The translations under genes and the position numbers were made by a program. Shown here piece after piece: positions 54,751 through 64,000 of a stretch of 64,000 nt of DNA. The notes under the pieces were generated by a model. That model ran no database searches. It was not told where the DNA came from and worked only from the letters and a program-made list of their open reading frames with translations. This stretch comes from Neobacillus niacini (GTDB lineage: Bacteria; Bacillota; Bacilli; Bacillales; Cytobacillaceae), in contig NZ_JAMBOX010000005.1 of assembly GCF_023715785.1 (NCBI RefSeq), forward strand, positions 62,001 through 126,000, written 5' to 3'. Within the stretch, counting starts at the first letter, position 1. Every line of letters begins with the position of its first letter.

Positions 54751-56757
54751 TTATTTTTGCAGCAGTGCTTTCACACGGGCAACTACGTTATTCACGTTGA
54801 AGCCGTATTCGTCCATAACTTTCTCACCAGGAGCCGATGCTCCAAATTTGTCAATCGCCAAAACGTCACCTTCATCGCCGGTATATTTATGCCAGCCAAA
54901 GGATGCGCCGACTTCAATTCCCAAGCGTTTTTTCACGTTTTTCGGCAGGACTGAATCCTTGTACTCTTGAGACTGCTGTTCAAAACGATCCCAAGACGGC
55001 ATGCTGACAACAGATACGTGAATACCTTCGCCGCTAAGTGCCTGTTGTGCTTCTACTGCGAGGCTTACCTCTGAACCTGTAGCCAATAGCAAGGCATCAG
55101 CTGTTTCTTTACCAGCAGGCGAAACAACGTAAGCACCCTTTGATACTCCCTCATAGGCATTTTCTGCCGTGCCTTTTAAGGTCGGTAAGTCTTGGCGCGT
55201 TAACACAAGCGCCGTCGGTTTATCGGTCGACTCAACTGCCAACTTCCAAGCGGCAGCTGTTTCATTTCCGTCTGCTGGACGAATAATCGAAAGATTTGGC
55301 ATCGCCCGAAGTGCAGCTAGCTGTTCAATCGGTTCGTGCGTAGGTCCGTCCTCACCTACAGCAATACTGTCATGGGTAAAGACATAAGTGACCGGTAAGC
55401 CCATTAACGCAGCAAGGCGGATTGACGGACGCAGGTAATCGGAGAATACAAAAAATGTTCCGCCAAATACCTTTACCCCACCGTGAAGAGCCATCCCGTT
55501 CATGGCAGCCCCCATGGCAAATTCGCGGACACCAAACCAGAAATTGCGTCCTTCATATTCTCCAGGCATATAATCCTTTGAGCCCTTAATCATCGTTTTG
55601 TTGGAACCGGCAAGGTCAGCAGACCCACCGATAAAGTACGGCAAATTCTTTGCGATTCCATTTAACACTTCACCTGAAGAAGCGCGGGTTGCAAGAGCCT
55701 TTCCTTCACTGTAAACAGGTACATCCTGGTCCCAGCCTTCAGGCAGTTCATTATTTAAAGCCAGCTCTAGCTGTTTGGCCAGTTCAGGATATTCATTTTT
55801 ATATTGGGCGAATAGGTCATCCCATTCCTTTTCCTTTTTCGCACCATTTTCTACGATTAGATTCTTGAAGTTTTCAGAAACTTCCTGCGGCACATGGAAA
55901 TCTTCCTCGAATGTCCATTTATAAGCTTCTTTTGTAAGCTTCAGCTCATCAGCGCCAAGAGGTGCACCGTGAACACCGGAAGTTCCAGCACGATTTGGGG
56001 AACCATAACCGATTGTTGTTCTCACTTCAATCATCGTCGGTCTTTCCAAGTCCGCTCTTGCTTCTTCCAATGCTCTGGCAATTTCCTCAAAATTATTGCC
56101 ATCCTCGACACGAATGTATTGCCAGCCGTATGAGTCGAAACGCTTTTGGACACTTTCAGAGAATGACTTATCTAAATCTCCATCAAGCGAAATATCATTG
56201 GAATCATATAGTACAACCAAGCGTCCCAATTTTAAATGTCCAGCAAGTGATGCAGCCTCTGCAGAAACGCCTTCCATTAAATCTCCGTCGCCACAAATAC
56301 TATATGTAAAATGATTGACTAGTTCATATTTTTCCTTGTTATAGACGCTTGCAAGATGGCGCTCAGCCATTGCCATTCCTACCGCCATTGCAATCCCCTG
56401 GCCAAGCGGTCCTGTTGTCGCCTCGACACCTTCTGTATGTCCATATTCCGGATGTCCAGGTGTCTTGCTTCCCCATTGACGGAATTGTTTTAAGTCATTC
56501 ATCGATAGATTATAGCCGGATAAATGAAGCATGCTGTATAACAATGCAGATCCGTGCCCTGCTGATAAGACAAAGCGGTCACGGTTAAACCAATGTGGAT
56601 TTTTCGGATTATGGTTCATGTATCTTGTCCATAATGTATAGGCCATTGGAGCTGCCCCCATCGGCATGCCTGGATGTCCTGAATTTGCTTTCTCAATCAT
56701 ATCGATGGAAAGCGTACGAATCGTCGTTACTGATAATTCATCAATAGAATTAAACAT
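54751..56757 (-). CDS. tkt: Transketolase
   Basis: 668 residues. TPP enzyme of the non-oxidative pentose phosphate pathway moving two-carbon units between sugar phosphates. Opening [20 protein letters not shown] (transketolase signature 1), TPP/metal motif [10 protein letters not shown], and later [20 protein letters not shown] with [17 protein letters not shown] (signature 2). AAAGGA precedes the ATG at 56757. Single gene with own terminator, in the usual lexA-region order. Confidence 0.97.
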   Translation of the reverse strand: MFNSIDELSVTTIRTLSIDMIEKANSGHPGMPMGAAPMAYTLWTRYMNHNPKNPHWFNRDRFVLSAGHGSALLYSMLHLSGYNLSMNDLKQFRQWGSKTPGHPEYGHTEGVEATTGPLGQGIAMAVGMAMAERHLASVYNKEKYELVNHFTYSICGDGDLMEGVSAEAASLAGHLKLGRLVVLYDSNDISLDGDLDKSFSESVQKRFDSYGWQYIRVEDGNNFEEIARALEEARADLERPTMIEVRTTIGYGSPNRAGTSGVHGAPLGADELKLTKEAYKWTFEEDFHVPQEVSENFKNLIVENGAKKEKEWDDLFAQYKNEYPELAKQLELALNNELPEGWDQDVPVYSEGKALATRASSGEVLNGIAKNLPYFIGGSADLAGSNKTMIKGSKDYMPGEYEGRNFWFGVREFAMGAAMNGMALHGGVKVFGGTFFVFSDYLRPSIRLAALMGLPVTYVFTHDSIAVGEDGPTHEPIEQLAALRAMPNLSIIRPADGNETAAAWKLAVESTDKPTALVLTRQDLPTLKGTAENAYEGVSKGAYVVSPAGKETADALLLATGSEVSLAVEAQQALSGEGIHVSVVSMPSWDRFEQQSQEYKDSVLPKNVKKRLGIEVGASFGWHKYTGDEGDVLAIDKFGASAPGEKVMDEYGFNVNNVVARVKALLQK

Positions 56758-56934
56758 CAATTACATCCTTTCTTGATCTCTAGGATAATAAACACACCAT
56801 TAATAATATATGTCAATGGTATTTTATTCAACAATTTGCAACAGAATTAGCTATTAAAAGGACTTTGTTACTTATTTTGACACAGTACTTCTTTAATATG
56901 TAAAAAGGAATACACTTAACTGTATTCCTGATGA

Positions 56935-57165
56935 TTAATGAAGGTTATGCTTCTTTCTATCTTTAATTTTTTTGGGTGTAACATCATTTCCTGCTGGGTC
57001 AATGATTTTCGTGTTGGTTAAGGTATCTAGCATCTGAGAACGAAACACGGCTAGGTACTCGCTTCTTAAACTCGTTTGCTCCTTTGCCTCGGCTTCTGAT
57101 AATCCTGTTGCTTTTGCTTTTCTAGCCAGTTCATTGATTCTGGCCATTTTTTCTTTGGATAGCAT
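56935..57165 (-). CDS. ynzC: DUF896 family protein YnzC
   Basis: 76 residues from the ATG at 57165 (AAAGGA upstream); the longer frame upstream is not family-like. Reads MLSKEKMARINELARKAK, then TSLRSEYLAVFRSQMLDTL, the DUF896 pattern of a three-helix bundle. In B. subtilis it lies in the SOS yneA-yneB-ynzC operon, as here. Confidence 0.92.
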   Translation of the reverse strand: MLSKEKMARINELARKAKATGLSEAEAKEQTSLRSEYLAVFRSQMLDTLTNTKIIDPAGNDVTPKKIKDRKKHNLH

Positions 57166-57283
57166 TATGCACATTCCTTTCAAAAAAACTGCCTGCATAA
57201 AAACTGATTTTACTAGAAAAATGGCCAACTGGCAAGGCAAAAGGTAAGGTGTAAGGCACAGAACTAGTGACGAAGCGGATGCA

Positions 57284-58263
<980 letters not shown>

Positions 58264-58317
58264 TACTAAACACCTCTTAGTGGAATGTATGTTCGTTTAT
58301 TTATTTTTATTATAATC

Positions 58318-58385
58318 CGAACGTTTGTTTGTTGTCAACAATTATTCGAACTTATGTTTGTATAAAAAAAGCGAACATGTTATAA
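58318..58385. promoter_or_regulatory. LexA (SOS) boxes between yneA and lexA
   Basis: CGAACGTTTGTTTG (58318-58331) and CGAACTTATGTTTG (58347-58360) fit CGAAC-N4-GTTYG; CGAACATGTTATAA (58372-58385) has a good left half only and overlaps the lexA -10 (TATAAT, 58381-58386). They control both divergent genes. Confidence 0.88.
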
Positions 58386-58421
58386 TAAAGTCAACATTAA
58401 CCAGGCGAGGTGCATTTTATC

Positions 58422-59045
58422 ATGGTAAAAATATCAAAGCGGCAGCAGGATATCCTTGATTTTATCAAGGGTGAAGTCAAGACCAAAGGCTATCCGCCGT
58501 CTGTACGGGAAATTGGCGAAGCTGTTGGACTAGCATCTAGCTCTACTGTTCACGGCCATCTTGCCAGATTGGAAAGCAAAGGTTTGATTAGACGGGATCC
58601 AACCAAACCGCGCGCCATTGAAATTTTGGATGCTGATGAAGCATCAAATATTCCGCGGAATATGGTGGTCAATGTGCCAATTGTCGGAAAGGTAACTGCC
58701 GGCTTGCCGATTACGGCAATTGAAAATATCGAGGAATATTTCCCTCTACCTGAGAGGCTTGTACCTTCCGGCGAACATGTTTTTATGCTCGAGATTATGG
58801 GTGAGAGTATGATTGAAGCGGGCATTCTTGATGGTGACTATGTCATTGTCAAACAGCAGCCGTCCGCTAATAACGGCGATATCGTTGTCGCAATGACAGA
58901 GGAAGATGAGGCTACTTGTAAGAGATTCTTTAAGGAAAAGGATTATATCCGATTGCAGCCGGAGAACTCTGCGATGGAACCGATTATTTTAAAGAATGTT
59001 TCTATTTTGGGTAAAGTGATTGGGGTTTATCGGCAGATTCATTAA
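58422..59045 (+). CDS. lexA: SOS repressor LexA
   Basis: 207 residues from the ATG at 58422, which matches the family start ([19 protein letters not shown]); an upstream in-frame GTG is less likely. DNA-binding domain [20 protein letters not shown], self-cleavage site Ala93-Gly94 in KVTAGLP, catalytic Ser129 (GESMI) and Lys167 (TCKRFF). RecA filaments trigger cleavage, releasing SOS genes. Autoregulated by the boxes upstream. Confidence 0.97.
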   Translation: MVKISKRQQDILDFIKGEVKTKGYPPSVREIGEAVGLASSSTVHGHLARLESKGLIRRDPTKPRAIEILDADEASNIPRNMVVNVPIVGKVTAGLPITAIENIEEYFPLPERLVPSGEHVFMLEIMGESMIEAGILDGDYVIVKQQPSANNGDIVVAMTEEDEATCKRFFKEKDYIRLQPENSAMEPIILKNVSILGKVIGVYRQIH

Positions 59046-59139
59046 TTACGAGAGTTTGAATAAGGTATTCGCGATGAGTTAAGTCCATTTTCCGTTGGGG
59101 GAAATGGGCTTTTTTTACGTATGGTTGGTTTTTTTAGTG

Positions 59140-59503
59140 GAACAGGTAAAAAGAGGATCTTATTTTTTAATTTTGGCTTGGTTTTTTGAATGCAACGGGT
59201 AAATAGACGACCTCATTTTTACCGCTGGCTTGGCTTTTCTGGTGCAACGGGTAAATAGACGACTTCATTTTTACCGCTGACTTCCCTTTTTTGATGCAAC
59301 GGGAAAATAGATGCCCTCATTTTTACCGCTGGCTTGGTTTTTCGGGTGCACCGGGTAAATAGACGACTTCATTTTTACCGCCGACTTCCCTTTTTTGATG
59401 CAACGGGAAAATAGATGCCCTCATTTTTACCGCTGACTTGGTTTTTCGAGTGAAACGGGTAAATAGACGACTTCATTTTTACCGTCTGCTGGTTTACCCA
59501 GGA
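59140..59503. repeat. Seven tandem 52-bp units with inner GGTAAA/TTTACC hairpins
   Basis: Units start at 59140 (degenerate), 59192, 59244, 59296, 59348, 59400 and 59452, exactly 52 bases apart. Each has GGGTAAATAGACGAC or GGGAAAATAGATGCC, then CATTTTTACCG, so GGTAAA pairs with TTTACC in several units. Variants alternate, so a 104-bp higher-order unit (59244-59347 and 59348-59451) is visible. Confidence 0.9.
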
Positions 59504-59561
59504 ACATCACAAGACCCCTTCCTAAACCGCTACGCATCTACATACACAACCACCCCAAAAC

Positions 59562-59603
59562 AAAAAGCCCCATCCAGCCCCTACTAAAGGGACGGACAAG
59601 GCT
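59562..59603 (-). terminator. Terminator of glnA
   Basis: Imperfect stem AGCCTTGTCCGTCCC / GGGGCTGGATGGGGCT with inner bulges, TTTTTG after it on the minus strand. Confidence 0.75.
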
Positions 59604-59618
59604 CCAATTCTCTCTTTA

Positions 59619-60953
59619 TTAATACATGCTCATATACTGCTCGCGCTCCCATGGATGCACGACGGTACGGAACATATCCCACTCAATCTCTTTCGCATCA
59701 AGGAAGCGTTCGAAGATGTGTTCACCAAGACCATCAACAATCACTTTGTCGGCCTTTAACAGGTGTAACGCTTGAGCCAAGGTTGCCGGAAGATCGATGA
59801 TCCCTTCCTCGGCGCGCTCTTCAGTCGACATGACGTAGATGTTACGGTCCACTGGTGCCGGTGGAGTCAATTTGTTCTTGATTCCATCCAAGCCTGCCTT
59901 CAATAGAACCGCCATTGCCAAATATGGGTTTGCAGACGGGTCAACACTGCGAACCTCAATCCGTGTGCTCATGCCGCGCGATGCAGGGATCCGGACAAGC
60001 GGTGAACGGTTTTGGGCGGACCAAGCTACATAGCATGGGGCCTCGTAACCAGGAACAAGACGCTTATAAGAGTTGACTGTCGGATTTGTTACAGCTGTAA
60101 ATGACGTTGCGTGTTTCAGGACACCGGCAATAAATTGGCGGGCCGTATCACTTAACTGCAAGTCGCCTGTCGGATCAAAGAAAGTATTTTTTCCTTCGTT
60201 AAATAAGGAAAGGTTCATGTGCATTCCAGAACCAGCAACGCCAAACAATGGTTTAGGCATGAACGTTGCGTGCAAGCCATGCTTGCGGGCGATTGTTTTT
60301 ACGACAAGCTTAAAGGTTTGAATTTGGTCGCAGGCAGTTAGCGCATCTGCATATTTGAAATCAATTTCATGCTGTCCAGGGGCTACCTCATGGTGGGAGG
60401 CTTCCACTTCAAAGCCCATTTCCTCCAACTCAAGCACGATGTCGCGGCGGCAGTTCTCGCCCATGTCAGTCGGTGCAAAATCGAAATATCCGCCTTTGTC
60501 ATTCAACTCAAGGGTTGGCTCGCCTTTTTCATCCAATTTAAATAAGAAGAATTCCGGCTCTGGCCCAAGGTTGAAATCAGTAAACCCAAGCTCTTCCATT
60601 TCCCTTAATACCCGTTTTAAATTGCTGCGCGGGTCGCCGGCGAACGGGGTACCGCTGGAATTGTAAATGTCGCAAATCAAGCGGGCAACTTTCCCTTTTT
60701 CTGCGGTCCACGGGAAGATTACCCATGTATCCAAATCAGGGTATAAATACATATCGGATTCTTCAATTCGGACGAAGCCTTCAATAGAAGAACCGTCGAA
60801 CATCATTTTGTTGTCAAGCGCTTTTTCCAATTGGCTGATTGGAATTTCCACGTTTTTGATCGTTCCGAGAATATCCGTAAACTGCAGCCGGATAAATTTA
60901 ACATTCCCCTCTTTTGCCATCCGTTTAATATCATCTTTTGTAAATCTCGACAT
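59619..60953 (-). CDS. glnA: Glutamine synthetase, type I
   Basis: 444 residues, the Bacillus GSI-alpha size. ATP-dependent glutamate plus ammonia to glutamine. Signatures: FDGSSIEGF (metal site Glu), the ATP region [17 protein letters not shown], and [19 protein letters not shown] precedes the ATG. Follows glnR by 27 bases in the glnRA operon. In Bacillus feedback-inhibited GS also controls TnrA and GlnR. Confidence 0.97.
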   Translation of the reverse strand: MSRFTKDDIKRMAKEGNVKFIRLQFTDILGTIKNVEIPISQLEKALDNKMMFDGSSIEGFVRIEESDMYLYPDLDTWVIFPWTAEKGKVARLICDIYNSSGTPFAGDPRSNLKRVLREMEELGFTDFNLGPEPEFFLFKLDEKGEPTLELNDKGGYFDFAPTDMGENCRRDIVLELEEMGFEVEASHHEVAPGQHEIDFKYADALTACDQIQTFKLVVKTIARKHGLHATFMPKPLFGVAGSGMHMNLSLFNEGKNTFFDPTGDLQLSDTARQFIAGVLKHATSFTAVTNPTVNSYKRLVPGYEAPCYVAWSAQNRSPLVRIPASRGMSTRIEVRSVDPSANPYLAMAVLLKAGLDGIKNKLTPPAPVDRNIYVMSTEERAEEGIIDLPATLAQALHLLKADKVIVDGLGEHIFERFLDAKEIEWDMFRTVVHPWEREQYMSMY

Positions 60954-60980
60954 TGTAAACCCTCCCGTTTTTTGAAAAAA

Positions 60981-61382
60981 TTAATGGAAAAAGCGCGACA
61001 GGTCACCTTGACGCAATGATGACCGATTCATTCTGCCCGAATGCATTAATTCGTTGCGAAGAAGTTTTCTCAACTCCTCATCGGTTAGCTCCCGCTTTAC
61101 TTTTTCGGTTTGCTGTACTTGTGAAGTGGCATGCTGCTCTTTGACGAAGAAAAGCTGTTTAATGCCAGCCATATTCACCCCTTGATCGATCAAGTCCTTA
61201 ATTTCCAAAAGCCTGTCGATATCGTTAAGGCTAAATAGACGTCTGTTTCCTTCTGTTCTTGCTGGAGAAATCAATTGGTGCTCTTCATAATATCGGATTT
61301 GCCTAGCCGTTAATTTGGTTAACTGCATGACCGTTCCGATCGGAAACAATGGCATGGAACGGCGAATTTCTTTTCCGCTCAC
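60981..61382 (-). CDS. glnR: MerR family nitrogen repressor GlnR
   Basis: 133 residues, GTG start with GGAGGAG upstream. Opening [20 protein letters not shown] and [12 protein letters not shown] (winged helix), ending FRQGDxSRFFH-like ([11 protein letters not shown]), which is the GlnR C-terminal tail that senses glutamine synthetase. Represses its own operon under nitrogen excess through the two boxes upstream. Confidence 0.96.
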   Translation of the reverse strand: MSGKEIRRSMPLFPIGTVMQLTKLTARQIRYYEEHQLISPARTEGNRRLFSLNDIDRLLEIKDLIDQGVNMAGIKQLFFVKEQHATSQVQQTEKVKRELTDEELRKLLRNELMHSGRMNRSSLRQGDLSRFFH

Positions 61383-61429
61383 CTGAATTTCTCCTCCTTC
61401 TGTTAATTCATATTGCTATTATATTTTAA

Positions 61430-61469
61430 TGTTATAAAAGATGTCAATCTCATGTCAGAAAATCTAACA
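61430..61469 (-). promoter_or_regulatory. Two GlnR/TnrA boxes before glnR
   Basis: TGTCAGAAAATCTAACA (61453-61469) matches TGTNA-N7-TNACA fully. TGTTATAAAAGATGTCA (61430-61446) has one mismatch. Starts are 23 bases apart, as in the two-operator B. subtilis glnRA promoter. Confidence 0.85.
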
Positions 61470-61481
61470 TGGTTTTTTCGT

Positions 61482-61512
61482 ATAAAAAAAGAACAGCTTT
61501 TTAGCTGCTCTT
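61482..61512 (-). terminator. Terminator of ynbB
   Basis: AAGAACAGCT/AGCTGCTCTT stem, TTTTTTTATA on the minus strand, after the ynbB stop. Confidence 0.85.
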
Positions 61513-61527
61513 CGGTAGTCTGCCTAA

Positions 61528-62796
61528 TTAAATTGCGATTAACCCTTTTTCTGCCAGATGGTCCACAGCGAGACAGACCGCCATTTTCACATGAGCATAG
61601 GTAAGGCCGCCTTGAACATAAGCCACATACGGCGGGCGAATCGGGCCGTCTGCCGTCAATTCGATGCTCGCCCCTTGAATAAACGTTCCTGCTGCCATTA
61701 TGACATCATCCTCATAACCAGGCATATAACTTGGATGAGGTGTGACATAAGAATTAATCGGCGAAGCGAACTGGATTGCCTGGCAGAAAGCCACCATTTT
61801 ATCGCGGTCGTCAAATTGGACCGATTGGATTAAATCCGTTCGTTTGGCATCCCATTTCGGCGAGGAGTTCATTCCTAATTTTTCAAGCAAAGCCGCTGTG
61901 AAAACTGCACCCTTCAGCGCCTGTCCAACTACATGCGGTGCCAGGAAGAAGCCTTGATACATTTCCTGGAGACTGTACAATGAAGCTCCTGCTTCCGCAC
62001 CAATTCCAGGGGAGGTCATCCGGTAGGAACAGGCTTCGACCCATTGTTTCTTGCCGACAATATAACCACCCGTTTTGACGATGCCGCCGCCAGGATTTTT
62101 TATTAACGACCCAGCCATTAAATCGGCACCGACATGGCAAGGCTCGATTTCTTCGACAAACTCTCCGTAGCAGTTATCCACAAACACAACGACATCCTGC
62201 TTGATTTCTTTGACGAAGCGAATCATCTCGCCAATTTCTCTAACCGTAAAAGATGGCCTTACTGCATATCCTTTGGAGCGCTGAATCCCAATCATTTTGG
62301 TGTTTGGTTTGATTTTGGCCGCGACGGCCTCCCAGTCCATTCCGCCTTCGCTCGTCAATGCCACACTATCATAAGAAATGCCAAATTCCTTTAATGAGCC
62401 AACACCATTGCCGCGGATTCCGACAATTTCTTCAAGTGTATCATATGGTTTTCCGGTGATATAAAGCAGTTCATCGCCTGGGCGCAGGATGCCGAATAAA
62501 GCGATGGATATGGCGTGGGTGCCGGAAATAATTTGCGGACGGACCAGGCCGGCCTCGCCGCCAAACACATCGGCGTATACCGCTTCCAGCGTATCCCGCC
62601 CAATATCGTCATAGCCGTAGCCGGTTGACGGGATAAAATGCGAGTCGCTGACCCGATGCTTTTGGTAGCTCTGAAGAACCCGGAACTGATTCTTTTCAAT
62701 TTTTTCATCGATTCCTTTATGCACTTCCGCGATTTGCTGTTCTACTTCTTTCACAATGTGTTGAAGTTTTTCCCCATTTTTTAGCTGTTGAAACAT
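61528..62796 (-). CDS. ynbB: Methionine gamma-lyase family PLP protein YnbB
   Basis: 422 residues, the family once called aluminium resistance protein. PLP fold-type I; the likely Schiff-base Lys is in GSLIKNPGGGIVKTGGY, the Asp in VFVDNCYGEFVE. Catalytic activity on sulfur amino acids is suggested by the family name but unproven for YnbB. Lies between hflX and glnR as in B. subtilis, 12 bases after hflX, so cotranscribed with it. Confidence 0.92.
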   Translation of the reverse strand: MFQQLKNGEKLQHIVKEVEQQIAEVHKGIDEKIEKNQFRVLQSYQKHRVSDSHFIPSTGYGYDDIGRDTLEAVYADVFGGEAGLVRPQIISGTHAISIALFGILRPGDELLYITGKPYDTLEEIVGIRGNGVGSLKEFGISYDSVALTSEGGMDWEAVAAKIKPNTKMIGIQRSKGYAVRPSFTVREIGEMIRFVKEIKQDVVVFVDNCYGEFVEEIEPCHVGADLMAGSLIKNPGGGIVKTGGYIVGKKQWVEACSYRMTSPGIGAEAGASLYSLQEMYQGFFLAPHVVGQALKGAVFTAALLEKLGMNSSPKWDAKRTDLIQSVQFDDRDKMVAFCQAIQFASPINSYVTPHPSYMPGYEDDVIMAAGTFIQGASIELTADGPIRPPYVAYVQGGLTYAHVKMAVCLAVDHLAEKGLIAI

Positions 62797-62808
62797 CTTG
62801 CTGTTCTC

Positions 62809-64000
62809 CTATCTCACATTATATTTCTGTAATTGTCCGGTGATTTGATGGTCCTCCAGTGAATAACCCTTACAACGGTACACTTGAATGTCTTCATCAA
62901 ATACCAATTCTCGTAGTATTGTGCCATTTTTCAACTGTGACAGCAGTTTTCCTTCAGTCGACGGAACAAGGACTTCATATGGCTTCATCATCCCCATCAA
63001 GACTTGTTCAATTTTCAGCTTTAACGCCTGCCGGTCGTTTTCCTCAAATGCACTAATGAAGACAGTCGGGGTATCGGCAGTTGGCACGAAATCAGCATGC
63101 TGGATGTCCCGCTTATTATAAACGGTTAACTGCGGAATGTCCTTTACATCAAGGTCCTCCAGCAGTTTATTGACCGTTTTTTCATGCTGAAAGTAATCTG
63201 GATTGGACATGTCAACAACGTGCAGCAGCAAATCGGCTTCCTTCACCTCTTCTAGCGTGGAACGAAATGCGGCAATTAACGCTGTTGGCAAATCTTGAAT
63301 AAACCCGACCGTATCGGTGATTAACGCCAAAAAGCCGCTTGGCAGAATCAATTTACGGGTCATCGGATCGAGTGTTGCAAACAATTGATTTTCTTCATAA
63401 GAATCTGCTTCGGACAATCGATTAAACAAGGTTGATTTTCCGGCGTTCGTATAGCCAACGATGGCAACTTGAAACGTTTTGTTTTTCTTGCGACGTTCCC
63501 GGTAGCGGTCGCGGTGCTGGACGATGACGGAAAGCTGACTTTTAATATCATCAATCCGGCGACGAATATGGCGCCGATCGGATTCCAGTTTGGTTTCACC
63601 CGGACCTCTTGTTCCAATCCCGGCACCCAACCTTGATAGGGCTGTTCCCTGGCCGGCAAGGCGTGGCAATATGTACTGCAACTGGGCCAGTTCAACCTGA
63701 AGCTTTCCTTCTTTCGAACGGGCACGTTGGGCAAATATATCCAAAATGAGCTGTGTTCGGTCGATGATTAGCGCATTGATTCCCGAAGAAAGATTCCGTT
63801 TCTGACTCGGTGACAATTCATCATTAAAGATGACCAGGTCTGCCTCCAGTTCATCGACGAGCGCCTGCAATTCTTCGACTTTTCCTTTTCCGATATAGGT
63901 TGCCGGGTGGATACGCTCACGCTTTTGAACGAGTGAAGCCAGAACTTCCCCTTGAGCTGTTTCCGTTAGCGATTCTAACTCATCCATTGAATATTGGAAC
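62809..64000 (-). CDS. hflX: GTPase HflX (partial, runs off right edge)
   Basis: At least 397 codons; the frame continues upstream of the first ATG (63987) with FQYS to the window edge, and HflX normally has about 25 more residues there. Glycine-rich N-domain ([15 protein letters not shown]), G1 [13 protein letters not shown]3 DTVGF, G4 NKRD. HflX splits stalled or hibernating ribosomes. Coupled to ynbB. Confidence 0.95.
   Translation of the reverse strand, partial: FQYSMDELESLTETAQGEVLASLVQKRERIHPATYIGKGKVEELQALVDELEADLVIFNDELSPSQKRNLSSGINALIIDRTQLILDIFAQRARSKEGKLQVELAQLQYILPRLAGQGTALSRLGAGIGTRGPGETKLESDRRHIRRRIDDIKSQLSVIVQHRDRYRERRKKNKTFQVAIVGYTNAGKSTLFNRLSEADSYEENQLFATLDPMTRKLILPSGFLALITDTVGFIQDLPTALIAAFRSTLEEVKEADLLLHVVDMSNPDYFQHEKTVNKLLEDLDVKDIPQLTVYNKRDIQHADFVPTADTPTVFISAFEENDRQALKLKIEQVLMGMMKPYEVLVPSTEGKLLSQLKNGTILRELVFDEDIQVYRCKGYSLEDHQITGQLQKYNVR

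Larger units (their letters stand above)
59046..59618. other. Intergenic region filled by a 52-bp tandem repeat
   Basis: 573 bases between the convergent ends of lexA and glnA. A poor hairpin follows lexA, then the repeat array (59140-59503), then the glnA terminator. No gene seen. Confidence 0.7.

Noticed and set aside
56761..56934. Riboswitch or T-box leader before tkt
   Set aside because: No conserved T-box, SAM, or other riboswitch core seen by eye in this spacer.
59140..59503. CRISPR array
   Set aside because: Units are contiguous 52-bp tandem copies with no variable spacers and no cas genes.

Overview
The window looks like chromosomal DNA of a spore-forming Bacillaceae, probably Neobacillus/Priestia-like. 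This is inferred from gene content: a gerA-gerB-gerC germination receptor, cotX, sirA, Spo0E-type phosphatase, class IV phaR/phaC, and the lexA-yneA-yneB-ynzC-tkt-sirA-yneF and hflX-ynbB-glnR-glnA blocks in Bacillus subtilis-like order. No phage or plasmid module and no intact insertion sequence was seen.

Layout. 1-5.5 kb (minus strand): a thiazole/oxazole-modified bacteriocin locus of the heterocycloanthracin/sonorensin type. It has two tandemly duplicated Cys/Gly/Phe-rich precursors, a stem-loop, an RRE/ThiF-like maturation protein, a YcaO cyclodehydratase and the start of a SagB dehydrogenase that leaves the left edge. 5.8-13.6 kb (minus): a complete Wadjet (JetD-JetA-JetB-JetC) plasmid-defence operon with overlapping genes. 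13.8-22 kb: small genes (DUF1659, DUF2922, YvrJ, glycine-zipper, TetR, VanW-like), a cold-shock protein, CarD and a HAD phosphatase. 22-26 kb: an SDR, a stand-alone SufS with a divergent LysR, and PaiA. 26-33 kb: an unusual peptide ABC transporter whose binding protein appears circularly permuted. 33-37 kb: a probable selenocysteine-containing redoxin lipoprotein, a Gfo/Idh/MocA oxidoreductase and a PQQ-type sugar dehydrogenase-like protein. 37-41 kb: katG behind two PerR-like boxes, and phaR/phaC. 41-46 kb: germination receptor, an EamA exporter and a glycosidase relic. 46-50 kb: a frameshifted cotX, a tRNA-Sec gene (selC), yneK, ccdC/ccdA and Spo0E-like. 50-64 kb: BmrCD-like ABC exporter, yneF, sirA, tkt, ynzC, yneB, yneA, lexA with SOS boxes, glnA, glnR, ynbB and hflX (leaving the right edge).

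The most notable result is a linked pair of observations. The gene at 32998-33507 reads through one in-frame TGA placed exactly where a redoxin active-site Cys would be (UxxC), followed by a 6-bp hairpin with a GGU-starting apical loop like a bacterial SECIS. The same window carries a tRNA with anticodon TCA and the long variable arm of tRNA-Sec (46873-46969). Together they argue that this organism decodes UGA as selenocysteine. Other leads are the duplicated bacteriocin precursors, the permuted binding protein, a likely AUU start in phaC, and two strictly periodic intergenic repeat arrays (about 21 bp and exactly 52 bp).
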